A DNA stretch of 54,175 nucleotides from Prochlorococcus sp. AG-424-A03 (GTDB lineage Bacteria; Cyanobacteriota; Cyanobacteriia; PCC-6307; Cyanobiaceae), in contig QCNA01000003.1 in assembly GCA_003213375.1 (NCBI GenBank), forward strand, positions 1 through 54,175. Reading direction: 5' to 3'. The notes under the pieces are model-generated. The model saw nothing but the letters and a program-made list of their open reading frames with translations. It searched no databases and had not been told where the DNA came from. Position 1 is the stretch's first letter; each line of letters begins with the position of its first letter. This document shows positions 23,169 to 32,089 of the stretch, one piece after another. A program made the translations under genes and the position numbers.

Positions 23169-23959
23169 ATTTAAGAAAATATCTAAAAGTTTATAAAAAA
23201 TTCTTACATACTTCTTTAGCTTCAGAATTGGAGTATAAGACAAATATATTAGTTGATTTAATTACTGCAATTTTAAGTTTAGTAGGGAGTATTTTTCTAT
23301 TATCTATTTTCTTTCAAAATAATGGATATATTGGAGGGTGGAAATTTGAACAGGCACTGATAATCCAAGCTATTTATACAATTTTGAATGGAATAACTAA
23401 TACATGGTTCAATCCTAATCTTACAGAAATAGTTAAACATATAAGAGAAGGAACATTAGACTTCGTACTTTTAAAACCTATTGATAGTCAATTTTTTATT
23501 TCATTAAAAAAAATAAATCCATCTGGAATTTTAGAAGTAATGCTTGGATTATTATTATTGTTCTTCTGCATCAAAATAAATCAAATCAATTTAAATTTAA
23601 GTTTTCTGACCCTATCCTCTATTACGATAAGCTGTTCGATTTGTATTTTATATAGCCTATGGTTTTTTATCTCTACTACTACTATTTGGTTTGTTAAGAC
23701 TTGGAATGCAATAGAAGTTTTAAGATCATTCCTTTATATTGGAAGATTTCCTCTAAATTCATTTTCGTTTTCTTTAAGAATTTTTTTTAGTGTTTTCATT
23801 CCTATTGCTTTTATAACTACAATTCCTTCTGAAGTTTTTCTAGGACTTTCTGTATTATGGAAAATATTGCTTGAAGTTATTGTTGCAACAATATTTCTTA
23901 TAACTTCAAGAAAGTTCTGGTTATTTGCAATAAAATTCTATTCATCAGCATCTAGTTAA
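23165..23959 (+). CDS. ABC-2 type permease (COG3694-like)
   Basis: 264-aa polytopic ORF, 4-nt overlap with the preceding gene; second TM subunit. Confidence 0.85.
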   Translation: MNLRKYLKVYKKFLHTSLASELEYKTNILVDLITAILSLVGSIFLLSIFFQNNGYIGGWKFEQALIIQAIYTILNGITNTWFNPNLTEIVKHIREGTLDFVLLKPIDSQFFISLKKINPSGILEVMLGLLLLFFCIKINQINLNLSFLTLSSITISCSICILYSLWFFISTTTIWFVKTWNAIEVLRSFLYIGRFPLNSFSFSLRIFFSVFIPIAFITTIPSEVFLGLSVLWKILLEVIVATIFLITSRKFWLFAIKFYSSASS

Positions 23960-23962
23960 GTA

Positions 23963-24229
23963 TTATTTAATAACCTCGCTGCAAAATTCCCAAATTCGTT
24001 GTTTACTTTTCAGATTAGAAAGCCTAGATAATTTTTTAAAATGAGGTTTAGATTTTTCAACAGATAAAAGCCTACAATTGTATTCAATTTCATGATTTCT
24101 AGATATGATGCCTAATTTAAGTGCAACATCACAAAGGATAATTATTAAAGTAAGAAAAAAAAGTATACTGAAAAATTGTAAAAATGATTTTGAATAATTT
24201 TCTTTTTCAGTTTTTAATTCAAACTTCAT
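23963..24229 (-). CDS. Hypothetical single-TM protein
   Basis: 88-aa ORF with hydrophobic stretch FLQFFSILFFLTLIIILCDVALKLG. Confidence 0.55.
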   Translation of the reverse strand: MKFELKTEKENYSKSFLQFFSILFFLTLIIILCDVALKLGIISRNHEIEYNCRLLSVEKSKPHFKKLSRLSNLKSKQRIWEFCSEVIK

Positions 24230-24516
24230 TACTTAACTATATGCTGAGGGCACTTAATTGCAGCAATAGCAACAGCCGTAACTTTAAAATTTTCAGACTT
24301 CTCTATAACCTTTTTAACCTCTAATGGCCCAAATTTATTACTTGCATCACTATAGGAAAGAAGTAAAGATTTATAGTTATCATGACCTAGATTTCTATAC
24401 TCACAGAAATTATCTCCAACATAATTCAAAAGAGTTAGTAACGTTAATTCAATCATTAAAAAGCTTTTTACTAGCGAAGTTCTTACGAATAATACTGTGC
24501 AGGACATTTTTAACAA
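24229..24516 (-). CDS. Small exported-type protein with C-x5-G ... C pattern
   Basis: Hydrophobic N-terminus then NFCEYRNLGHDNYKSLL...AAIKCPQHI; TAATG junction with the next gene. Confidence 0.6.
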   Translation of the reverse strand: MLKMSCTVLFVRTSLVKSFLMIELTLLTLLNYVGDNFCEYRNLGHDNYKSLLLSYSDASNKFGPLEVKKVIEKSENFKVTAVAIAAIKCPQHIVK

Positions 24517-24630
24517 GTAAAATTGCCAAAAAAATTTGAAATTATGAAATTAAATTTTCATTGATAAACTTTAAAGTTTCAAAATTATTTCACAATTTAT
24601 TAATCCACGTATAAGAAAATCATTAAAGCA

Positions 24631-24754
24631 CTATCTGTAGTGTATATAGATAAAATCAATTGCGCTACAGATAGGGGGTTGCATTTTTTAAGAATTTGGT
24701 TTAAAAATAAGGTTCCCCATCACCCGGCCACACTTATGTGAGGCCTTTTTTTTT
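24631..24754 (+). ncRNA. Candidate small RNA transcription unit
   Basis: 10-bp inverted repeat CTATCTGTAG/CTACAGATAG, GC-rich block GGTTCCCCATCACCC, then a terminator hairpin, in a gap with no convincing ORF. Confidence 0.55.
24726..24754 (+). terminator. Intrinsic terminator
   Basis: GGCC-A-CAC-TTAT-GTG-A-GGCC hairpin followed by T9. Confidence 0.85.
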
Positions 24755-24910
24755 AGTTTTTTAAAATAAGGTTTCTCTAAAGGTATTACTTGAAAAAAAG
24801 ATTTATTCATTAACCCATTTGATTATGAATAATAGTGAATTTATCTTGTTAACTAATAAACCTGCTTTAAAATTTTCTATTACAAATTTATTGAAATTCT
24901 CAAATTAATT

Positions 24911-25723
24911 TTATAAAAAACTTTTTATGGATTTAATCAATAAGCTAATACCAACCAAAATACAAACTGTTATAAAAGTTTTCTTAATTAGAACATTCCC
25001 ATTTAATTTTGACAGGTGAGCCCCAAAATATCCACCTACAAAGGAACCAATTATTAATACTATCAATACATTTGAAGGAACCGATCCTATTCTTGCCAAA
25101 AAGACTGCTCCGATAAAATTCCAAAAAATCCCAACAGTAAAGAATGTCATACTTATAGCTCGAAGAAAATCCATCTCAAAAGTTTTTATTAAAAGTATTG
25201 TTACAAGCAATCCAGTTCCTGAAGAAATAGAACCATTTAATATACCTATAAGGAAAATAAAAATAAAAAATCTAATTTTATGAACAAAATTAAGCTCTTT
25301 ATTACCAGATGATAAACCTAAATCTGGTTTAAGTAATGAATAAAAAGCTAATAATATGGATATTATTCCTAATATTAAGTACAAATACTTTTCTGAAATA
25401 TATTCAACTACAGAAGCCCCTAAAATTACTCCTGGTAATCCAATAATTAAAATTTGCCAAGCAACACTTATATCATTACCTAAAGATTTGTAATTTCTTA
25501 AGGAACCTCCTATTCCCAGTGCTACTGTTGCTAATTTATGACTAGCAAGAGCCTGATAATAAGGAACTCCAGACAAAATCAACGCAGGTAATTGTAATAA
25601 TCCTGCTCCTCCTCCAGAAATCGCTGAGAAAGTATTAGAAAAAAACGAAATCAAAAAGATATAAATACTTGTAAATAAAGATTGATCAAAATTTCCTAAT
25701 AATATTGTTAATAAATAAAGCAT
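24911..25723 (-). CDS. TauE/SafE family sulfite exporter-like permease
   Basis: GGGAGLLQLPALILSG..ALASHKLATVALGIGG, LNGSISSGTGL repeat pattern. Confidence 0.88.
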   Translation of the reverse strand: MLYLLTILLGNFDQSLFTSIYIFLISFFSNTFSAISGGGAGLLQLPALILSGVPYYQALASHKLATVALGIGGSLRNYKSLGNDISVAWQILIIGLPGVILGASVVEYISEKYLYLILGIISILLAFYSLLKPDLGLSSGNKELNFVHKIRFFIFIFLIGILNGSISSGTGLLVTILLIKTFEMDFLRAISMTFFTVGIFWNFIGAVFLARIGSVPSNVLIVLIIGSFVGGYFGAHLSKLNGNVLIKKTFITVCILVGISLLIKSIKSFL

Positions 25724-25862
25724 TAACTATAAATTGCCCTTTGTATTAATTAGAGAAAATTATTCTTTTCATAAGAAGAATATGATTTAAAAGTCTCATC
25801 TTACCTTTTTCAATCATACTTTAAAAAAAACTGTTATTATCAAGAAAATTATCAAGAATTTT

Positions 25863-26204
25863 ATGCATAGACAAGATGCAATTTACCTTGATCAATTTTG
25901 TCCCAAGATAAGTAATAAAAAATGGAGAGAGTCACTTAATAAACTTACTAATTATAAATGTATTTATTGCGGTAAATCCTCAGAATCACTTGACCACCTC
26001 CACCCAATGTCAAAAGGAGGGATAAGCAGTACAAGTAATTGTGTGCCATGTTGTTTGTCATGTAATGGTAGGAAATCGGATTCAGAAGTTCTTAGTTGGT
26101 ACAGAAAACAAAATTTTTATGATCCTCGAAGAGCTATGGCGATACGAGCATGGTTTAATGACGATTTGAAACTTGCTTCAGTTCTTTTGAACTGCTTAAA
26201 TTAA
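25863..26204 (+). CDS. HNH endonuclease domain protein
   Basis: CIYCGKSSESLDHLHPMSKGGISSTSNCVPCCLSCNGRKSD; zinc-binding HNH pattern. Confidence 0.9.
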   Translation: MHRQDAIYLDQFCPKISNKKWRESLNKLTNYKCIYCGKSSESLDHLHPMSKGGISSTSNCVPCCLSCNGRKSDSEVLSWYRKQNFYDPRRAMAIRAWFNDDLKLASVLLNCLN

Positions 26205-26296
26205 AAATGAAATGATAAATTTATTGATATTCGAAATATTATTTTTATATATTTTTGAATAGAAACTTCCTATTTTGGTAAATAATGAATTTTTAT

Positions 26297-26491
26297 TTAA
26301 ATTAATCTTTTTATTTCTGAATTTAATTTATTGCTGCTGAAAAGAGAAATATTGGAGAAGTCATCTTTCCACATTATTGGCGAGTCTAAAACCTTTCTCT
26401 CTGGCGACTTTACTGAAAAAATTAATCCAAAGACAATAAGAATAGTAATCAATATGATAGTCATTACTAATTTGTCTGAAATATTATTCAT
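26297..26491 (-). CDS. Hypothetical single-TM protein
   Basis: 64-aa ORF, N-terminal hydrophobic helix. Confidence 0.5.
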   Translation of the reverse strand: MNNISDKLVMTIILITILIVFGLIFSVKSPERKVLDSPIMWKDDFSNISLFSSNKLNSEIKRLI

Positions 26492-26500
26492 TAACCTAAT

Positions 26501-26902
26501 CTATCTAGAAAAATTTTTGTCAGGAGTGGTTTTTTCATAAATTTCAAGAAAATATGATTTAAAATATTCAACTCCATCCTTTCCAATCAATCCAATTGAC
26601 CGTCCACAATCATTTACTACTTGCAATGAAATTTGATTAGCCAAGTCACTTTTCTCAATCCATTTTTTCTGTGGATTATAAGAAAAAGATATAATGTTTT
26701 CAGTTTTTACAATTGCTGATTTCATTGCTTCATCTTTAGAGAAACCATTTTGAATGGCGGTGCAATACTTCCTGGAGAAATTATTAGAGATCCTATTTTG
26801 CAGCAAACTAACACTAGGGTCTGATGTATCAAAAGCTAAACCTATTGAAGGTTTTAATAAATAAACTATAAAAAAAAGAAGCCCAATAATAAAGTTTAAC
26901 AA
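26501..26902 (-). CDS. Exported small protein with C-x5-G ... C pattern
   Basis: Signal-like N-terminus; RKYCTAIQNGFSKDEAMKSAIVKTEN...VVNDCG. Confidence 0.75.
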   Translation of the reverse strand: MLNFIIGLLFFIVYLLKPSIGLAFDTSDPSVSLLQNRISNNFSRKYCTAIQNGFSKDEAMKSAIVKTENIISFSYNPQKKWIEKSDLANQISLQVVNDCGRSIGLIGKDGVEYFKSYFLEIYEKTTPDKNFSR

Positions 26903-27053
26903 TAGCTATTTATCAATCACTATAAATAATATATTAGTTTTTTCTAATTATCTTTTCAATTAAATCTGATAATTATTAACAGCAAATTAAATTTCAATTT
27001 ATTAATAATTAAAAGTATTGCGATAAGTTCAGCAATAATAGTCAGAGGTTTAT

Positions 27054-27287
27054 TTGACTACTTATATGTACGAATCATTGATGACACTGCTGTTTTTTCC
27101 TGACTGGACAAATGGGCTACCTTCAGACTTTTTAATCCTTCATTTTTTCGTAGGAGCTGTAATTTTCCCTTTCAACATGATTCATGCTAAAGCAAGAAAA
27201 ATTGACAGTCAAAACCCACAGGAAGCAGCTAGTGGTTATAAAAACTCAGATAATACTACATTTTTTGGATACGAAGAAATCAATTAG
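27054..27287 (+). CDS. Hypothetical protein
   Basis: 77-aa ORF with central hydrophobic region (TTG start at 27054; ATG alternatives downstream). Confidence 0.6.
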   Translation: MTTYMYESLMTLLFFPDWTNGLPSDFLILHFFVGAVIFPFNMIHAKARKIDSQNPQEAASGYKNSDNTTFFGYEEIN

Positions 27288-27319
27288 ATTTCCGTAAATT
27301 TCTTTAAGGAATTACTTAA

Positions 27320-27547
27320 TTGATGATAATTTTCCTAAATACAGCTTTAGATCTTAAAATATTAAGCCCTACTGAACCTATAGGAATATTAATTATTTTT
27401 TTAGGGTTAATATTTACTGGTATGATTTTTTATATTATTTATGCAGTAAGTACTAATAAAGAATCATTAGAAGATAAAAAAATAAGAACCAAAAAAGAGT
27501 ACTTGCAAAAGGAGAAAATAGGAAAGTTATTCCCTAAGAAAAAATAA
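27320..27547 (+). CDS. Small membrane protein with basic tail
   Basis: 75-aa ORF, TM plus KKK-rich C-terminus. Confidence 0.6.
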   Translation: MMIIFLNTALDLKILSPTEPIGILIIFLGLIFTGMIFYIIYAVSTNKESLEDKKIRTKKEYLQKEKIGKLFPKKK

Positions 27548-27770
27548 ATTTAATTGTTTTATTACTACAAAGGTATTTATTTATATTATTAATAATCAAA
27601 TCAGTAGGATCCAAAAACATAAGTTCTAGCTCTTTTAAATCAAACATTTTCTAAAGTTTTACTTTAACAGTTAATTTTTTTTTACGAGGAATTTATATTG
27701 TTAATAGCAATACAAAATTATTTTCATATCATGAAAAAAATGTTAATAATGGAAAAAATGATTAGAAATC

Positions 27771-28274
27771 TTGGAGAATTCGCCTCAATATCTATTTCTT
27801 GCTAGTGGAGTAAATAAGGGAGAAGGTTTTTGGAAAGTGGGAATAAAAAATTGCGATGAAAATATCCTCGAGGATAAAAATCTTTTAGATTGCCATAGAA
27901 AAGAATTAATAGGTAATGAATCAGCAAAAGATATTCTTTTAGCTATTAATTTAAACTTGAATAATTTATTAAATGAACTAAGAAACAAAAATTATTTAAT
28001 TGGTAGTCCTTCAATGGGAATTTCATTTGATCTCCCTTTAGAAATCTTGGAAAATATTTTTGATTTTTGGTTAGATATTTATAAAAATCCAGAAGCCTGG
28101 GAAGCTTGTTTAGGTCTTCTTAAAGTTAGAAAAAGGATTCCTCTAACAAACCTAATTGAAAGCGAGAGTTTAAAGGGTAACTCTAAAAAATGGGCTATAA
28201 AAATTGAAAATTTACATACTTATGTTCCTTCTTCACTTAAAATTGACAAATTAAATGATCCCATGTGGGAATAA
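27771..28274 (+). CDS. Conserved hypothetical protein
   Basis: 167-aa ORF with no competing frame. Confidence 0.7.
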   Translation: MENSPQYLFLASGVNKGEGFWKVGIKNCDENILEDKNLLDCHRKELIGNESAKDILLAINLNLNNLLNELRNKNYLIGSPSMGISFDLPLEILENIFDFWLDIYKNPEAWEACLGLLKVRKRIPLTNLIESESLKGNSKKWAIKIENLHTYVPSSLKIDKLNDPMWE

Positions 28275-28349
28275 TTTTATCTTTTTAATACTCAAAATAT
28301 TTACTTCGTTGAATATTTAAGTAAAAATAAAATAACTAATAATTAAAAA

Positions 28350-28535
28350 ATGAAGAAACCATATTCTTTTAATATTGATCAAATGAACGGAATTGTAGAG
28401 GATACATACGCCAAGATAGTAAATGAATGTGAAAATTTAAAGAAAAATACTAATTGTCCAAATGAGCAAGTAGTAGCACTTTTAAGCGTGATTGCTTCAA
28501 ATTACGCTATTACTACAGAAAAAAACGGAAATTAA
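28350..28535 (+). CDS. Hypothetical protein (61 aa)
   Basis: ORF directly upstream of the PRTase gene. Confidence 0.65.
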   Translation: MKKPYSFNIDQMNGIVEDTYAKIVNECENLKKNTNCPNEQVVALLSVIASNYAITTEKNGN

Positions 28536-28536
28536 G

Positions 28537-28932
28537 ATGATAAGTTATTTTACTTGGGGCGAATTTGATAAGAGCGTAGAACAAATAGCTAATAAATGTA
28601 GGTTTAAGGATTTTTCTGGAATATATGGTGTTCCTCGTGGTGGATTATGTCTTGCTGTAGCACTAAGCCATAAATTAAAAATTGAATTAATTTCAGAACC
28701 ACAAAAAAATTCACTAATAGTAGATGATGTTTATGAAACTGGTCTTACATTAACGACCTTCAAGGATATTGAAGGAGCAATGTTTTTTGTATTATTTAGT
28801 AAAATCAAACCTACATGGTGGAATACAGTATTTGTATCTAAAAAAAACCAATGGATAGTTTTCCCATGGGAAAATACTTTATATTCAAAAAGTGATCGTG
28901 AAGAGTATATCAAAAAAAGAGGTTTAAGTTGA
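28537..28932 (+). CDS. Phosphoribosyltransferase-like protein
   Basis: GIYGVPRGGLCLAVALSHKL and PRPP loop LIVDDVYETGLTL; ATG at 28537 preferred over the upstream track start. Confidence 0.8.
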   Translation: MISYFTWGEFDKSVEQIANKCRFKDFSGIYGVPRGGLCLAVALSHKLKIELISEPQKNSLIVDDVYETGLTLTTFKDIEGAMFFVLFSKIKPTWWNTVFVSKKNQWIVFPWENTLYSKSDREEYIKKRGLS

Positions 28933-29387
28933 GTAAGAGACTATATTTAGCAAATCCATATGGATTTTCAAAACAAACTAAAACACTTTTAAATGAGTTT
29001 ATTCAAATCTTCAATGATGTAAATGTAGAAGTATTTGAACCATTTGAGAGAGCGAAAACATTAACACAAAAAGGAAGTCAATGGGCATATGAAGTTGCAA
29101 GTAGTAATTTCCATGATTTAAAAGAATGTGATTGTATTTTTGCGATTGTTAATGGAAATCCTCCAGATGAAGGGGTAATGATTGAATTGGGTATCGCAAT
29201 TGCTTTAAAAAAGGAAATATTTTTATTCAGGGATGATTTTAGAAATTGTTCTGATAGCGATCAATACCCATTAAATCTAATGTTATTTCTTGGCCTGCCT
29301 AAAGATAATTGGGAAAAATATTATTTTGAATCATTACAAGATATAAAAAGCAATGAAAAAAAATTTATAGAGTGGGCAGAAAATTAG
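28929..29387 (+). CDS. Nucleoside 2-deoxyribosyltransferase family protein
   Basis: RLYLANPYGFS..., DCIFAIVNGNPPDEGVMIELGIAIALKKEIFLFRDD; overlaps PRTase stop (TTGA). Confidence 0.85.
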   Translation: MSKRLYLANPYGFSKQTKTLLNEFIQIFNDVNVEVFEPFERAKTLTQKGSQWAYEVASSNFHDLKECDCIFAIVNGNPPDEGVMIELGIAIALKKEIFLFRDDFRNCSDSDQYPLNLMLFLGLPKDNWEKYYFESLQDIKSNEKKFIEWAEN

Positions 29388-29472
29388 CAAAAAAAAACCT
29401 CCCCCATCAATAAGAAGTTTTATATTTTAAAAAATCTGTTGAGGTGCTAGAATTAGATTTATTTAGAAAATT

Positions 29473-29649
29473 TTGACACAAGTTACAGTTGGAGAAAACG
29501 AAGGGATTGAATCTGCCCTTAGAAGATTTAAGAGACAAGTATCTAAGTCAGGAATCTTTGCAGATTTAAAAAGACTAAGACATCACGAAACACCTATTGA
29601 AAAATATAAAAGAAAGTTACAACAGAGAAGAAAAGCAAGAAGGAGATAA
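29473..29649 (+). CDS. rpsU: 30S ribosomal protein S21 (58 aa, TTG start)
   Basis: [57 protein letters not shown]; absent from ORF track. Confidence 0.95.
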
Positions 29650-29726
29650 TCTGCTAAACCTCATAAAGTTTTGGATATACTTAATATTAAAAAATTTTCC
29701 TAGAAAGGTTTCAAAATAAAATTTTA

Positions 29727-30050
29727 CTACTTAAGCTTTTTAAGCTTCTTAACAAGATTTATTCCAACTCCTGATACAGCGAGAAGATCTTTTTCATCTG
29801 CAGCTATAACTGCTTTGGTTGTTTTAAATCCAGCCTCATACAAAGCTTTTGCGCTTTTTGCTCCAACGCCTGGCAGTGTAGTTAAAGTTTCAATATTTTT
29901 CTTAGAATTGACCGCTTTGGTTTTTGTTTTCGTTTTTGTTTTCGTTTTTGCAGACTTTGCTGCTTTTTTTTCTTTCTTTAAAGGAGTTTCAGGAGATACT
30001 GCACTTTTAAATAAAATTGATTTTAGTTTGATGAGAAATTTAGAAATCAT
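29727..30050 (-). CDS. Helix-hairpin-helix protein with Lys/Thr-rich linker
   Basis: LTTLPGVGAKSAKALYEAGFKTTKAVIAADEKDLLAVSGVGINLVKKLKKL; KTKTKTKTK linker. Confidence 0.8.
   Translation of the reverse strand: MISKFLIKLKSILFKSAVSPETPLKKEKKAAKSAKTKTKTKTKTKAVNSKKNIETLTTLPGVGAKSAKALYEAGFKTTKAVIAADEKDLLAVSGVGINLVKKLKKLK
29920..29950. repeat. 12-bp tandem repeat (GTTTTTGTTTTC) encoding the KTKT linker
   Basis: About 2.5 copies seen directly. Confidence 0.8.
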
Positions 30051-30317
30051 TGAAAATATATAAGTAATAAAATTAGCTAATCAATTTAATATATTATCAA
30101 ATTCCAGAGGAATTAATAACAAGACAATAGCTAATTGAATAGAAATAATTTATTTATAATTATATAAAGACACAAATTTAATATTTATGCAAGCTTACGA
30201 GCCATTGCAAGGTATTCGAAATTATTTTTAAACACAAAAAAAATAAATGCATTTTCAAAATTTAAAAGTATTTATTAATAGCAAAGTTAAAATCTTATTA
30301 AAGAACAGAGCATAAAA

Positions 30318-30914
30318 ATGAAGCTTATTTTTATAAGTGGACCTTCTGGAAGTGGGAAAACAACTTTAGCAAATCAAATAATTAAAAAAAATAAAAATGG
30401 TATTGTGTTAAGCACCGACAATTACTATAAGACAGGGTTAATAAGTAAATTACTACCAAAATTTGTAGAAGGTTTTTTTGATAGAAGCATTAGTTTTAAT
30501 AACAAACTATTCAAAAAAGATTTTGATTTTATTTATAAGAATGGATTTTCAATATGCGATCGTTATTATAATTTCGAAAAGAAAACAATTCAAAATATTT
30601 TAAACGAAACAAATAATATTAGTTTTTTAATTGTTGAGGGTATATTTGCAAAAGAATTATCTAAAACTTTAAATAATAAGGATTATATTTTTTTAGAAAT
30701 AAAAACTAAAAAAAATGAATGCATGAAAAGAGTTGTTCAAAGAGATATCAAAGAAAGGGGGAAGGATAAAAAACAAGCTGAGAATGATTTCATAAAATCA
30801 TGGAGCATTTATTACGAAAAATTCAAACCTAATAGCATAAAAAATAATAAAAATAAATTCATTATTGAAGATAACACTGATATAGATCACATACTGAAAG
30901 AATTATTTAATTAA
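30318..30914 (+). CDS. Uridine kinase-like P-loop protein
   Basis: ISGPSGSGKTTLANQI, STDNYYK, VEGIFA, RVVQRDIKERGK. Confidence 0.82.
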   Translation: MKLIFISGPSGSGKTTLANQIIKKNKNGIVLSTDNYYKTGLISKLLPKFVEGFFDRSISFNNKLFKKDFDFIYKNGFSICDRYYNFEKKTIQNILNETNNISFLIVEGIFAKELSKTLNNKDYIFLEIKTKKNECMKRVVQRDIKERGKDKKQAENDFIKSWSIYYEKFKPNSIKNNKNKFIIEDNTDIDHILKELFN

Positions 30915-32069
30915 GTCTTTAATTTTTTCCTCTAAACTTAAGGCACTTAAAATTGAGCCTTCAATTCTGCCAAATCCGTCACCTTCAAACCAGTCTCCGC
31001 AAAATCCAATTCTATATTTTCTACTAAATTGTAAAGATAATGGTACTCGAATGCCAGAAGGCTGTGAAGCTCTCCATTTCATAATAGATATTTTTTCATC
31101 AAAAGTTAATTTATTTACTAGAGTATTTTCTTCAAACAGTTTATTGAAATTTGTAATTATCTTTTGTTTAAAAAGATCTTCATCTTTTGCACTTTTATAA
31201 GAATTAATTAACTCTACGTTTTTTGAATGTACTACAATTCCTAATTTATTATTATCTTGAAGCTGAAAAATAATTCTTTCAAATCTGTATTTATTTTCTA
31301 AATTATTTTTTAAATAAAAATACCTTTGTTTTTTTGAATAATAATCTTTATAACTATAATTTTCATTCGTATAAATTAAAAAAGTTAACCTGGGAATATA
31401 TGTTTGTTCTTCTAAGAAATTTAAAAGAAAATCTATTTTTTTATCATTATTAATAGGAATAGCTTTTCTTAATGGAATTTGATTTACGTTTAATATTTTT
31501 AAAGACCTCTTATGTAACAACAAATTAGTTGAACAAATTAGATATTTAGACTTGAATTTGTCGCCATTTTTTGATGTTAGTAACCATTCCTTATCATTAA
31601 ACTTCATATCAACTATTAAAGTTTCAAAGAAAAAATCAATTTTCTCTTTTAAATTATTTGACTCAATTATCCTTTTTGATAACTCACTCATGGAATCTAA
31701 AGATAGATAATTAACCCCGGAAGAAAATTCAGATTTTTTTATGCTTTCTAAATTAGAATCTTCATCTAGAAAAAATATGTCTGAATCGTCAATTTTTATA
31801 TATTTATTTTCCAATAATTCGTCAATATATCTTTTTAATAGAAGATTATTTTTAGTGTTAGATATATTAAAATTTGGAGAACCATGGTTTAGTTTCCATC
31901 CTTTATGTTTTTTGCTTATTCTTGTACTTGATCTCCCTCCAAGTCCACGACCAATTTCAATTAATCCAACTTTTTTTGTAATATTATTTTTCAGATATTG
32001 CGAAGCGAAAACACACGCAGATATACCTCCACCTATTATTAATAAGTCATATGTAACATCACTTTTCAT
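30903..32069 (-). CDS. FAD/NAD(P)-dependent oxidoreductase, amine-oxidase/renalase-like
   Basis: YDLLIIGGGISACVFASQYL, GRGLGGRSSTR, C-terminal GFCGDWFEGDGFGRIEGSILSAL. Confidence 0.85.
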   Translation of the reverse strand: MKSDVTYDLLIIGGGISACVFASQYLKNNITKKVGLIEIGRGLGGRSSTRISKKHKGWKLNHGSPNFNISNTKNNLLLKRYIDELLENKYIKIDDSDIFFLDEDSNLESIKKSEFSSGVNYLSLDSMSELSKRIIESNNLKEKIDFFFETLIVDMKFNDKEWLLTSKNGDKFKSKYLICSTNLLLHKRSLKILNVNQIPLRKAIPINNDKKIDFLLNFLEEQTYIPRLTFLIYTNENYSYKDYYSKKQRYFYLKNNLENKYRFERIIFQLQDNNKLGIVVHSKNVELINSYKSAKDEDLFKQKIITNFNKLFEENTLVNKLTFDEKISIMKWRASQPSGIRVPLSLQFSRKYRIGFCGDWFEGDGFGRIEGSILSALSLEEKIKDLIK

Positions 32070-32089
32070 TAGGTTAATATTGACAAAAA

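Noticed and set aside
29388-29472. C-rich patch (AACCTCCCCC) upstream of rpsU considered as a regulatory element or tRNA-derived att repeat
   Set aside because: No extended match to the tRNA 3' end and no hairpin with support.
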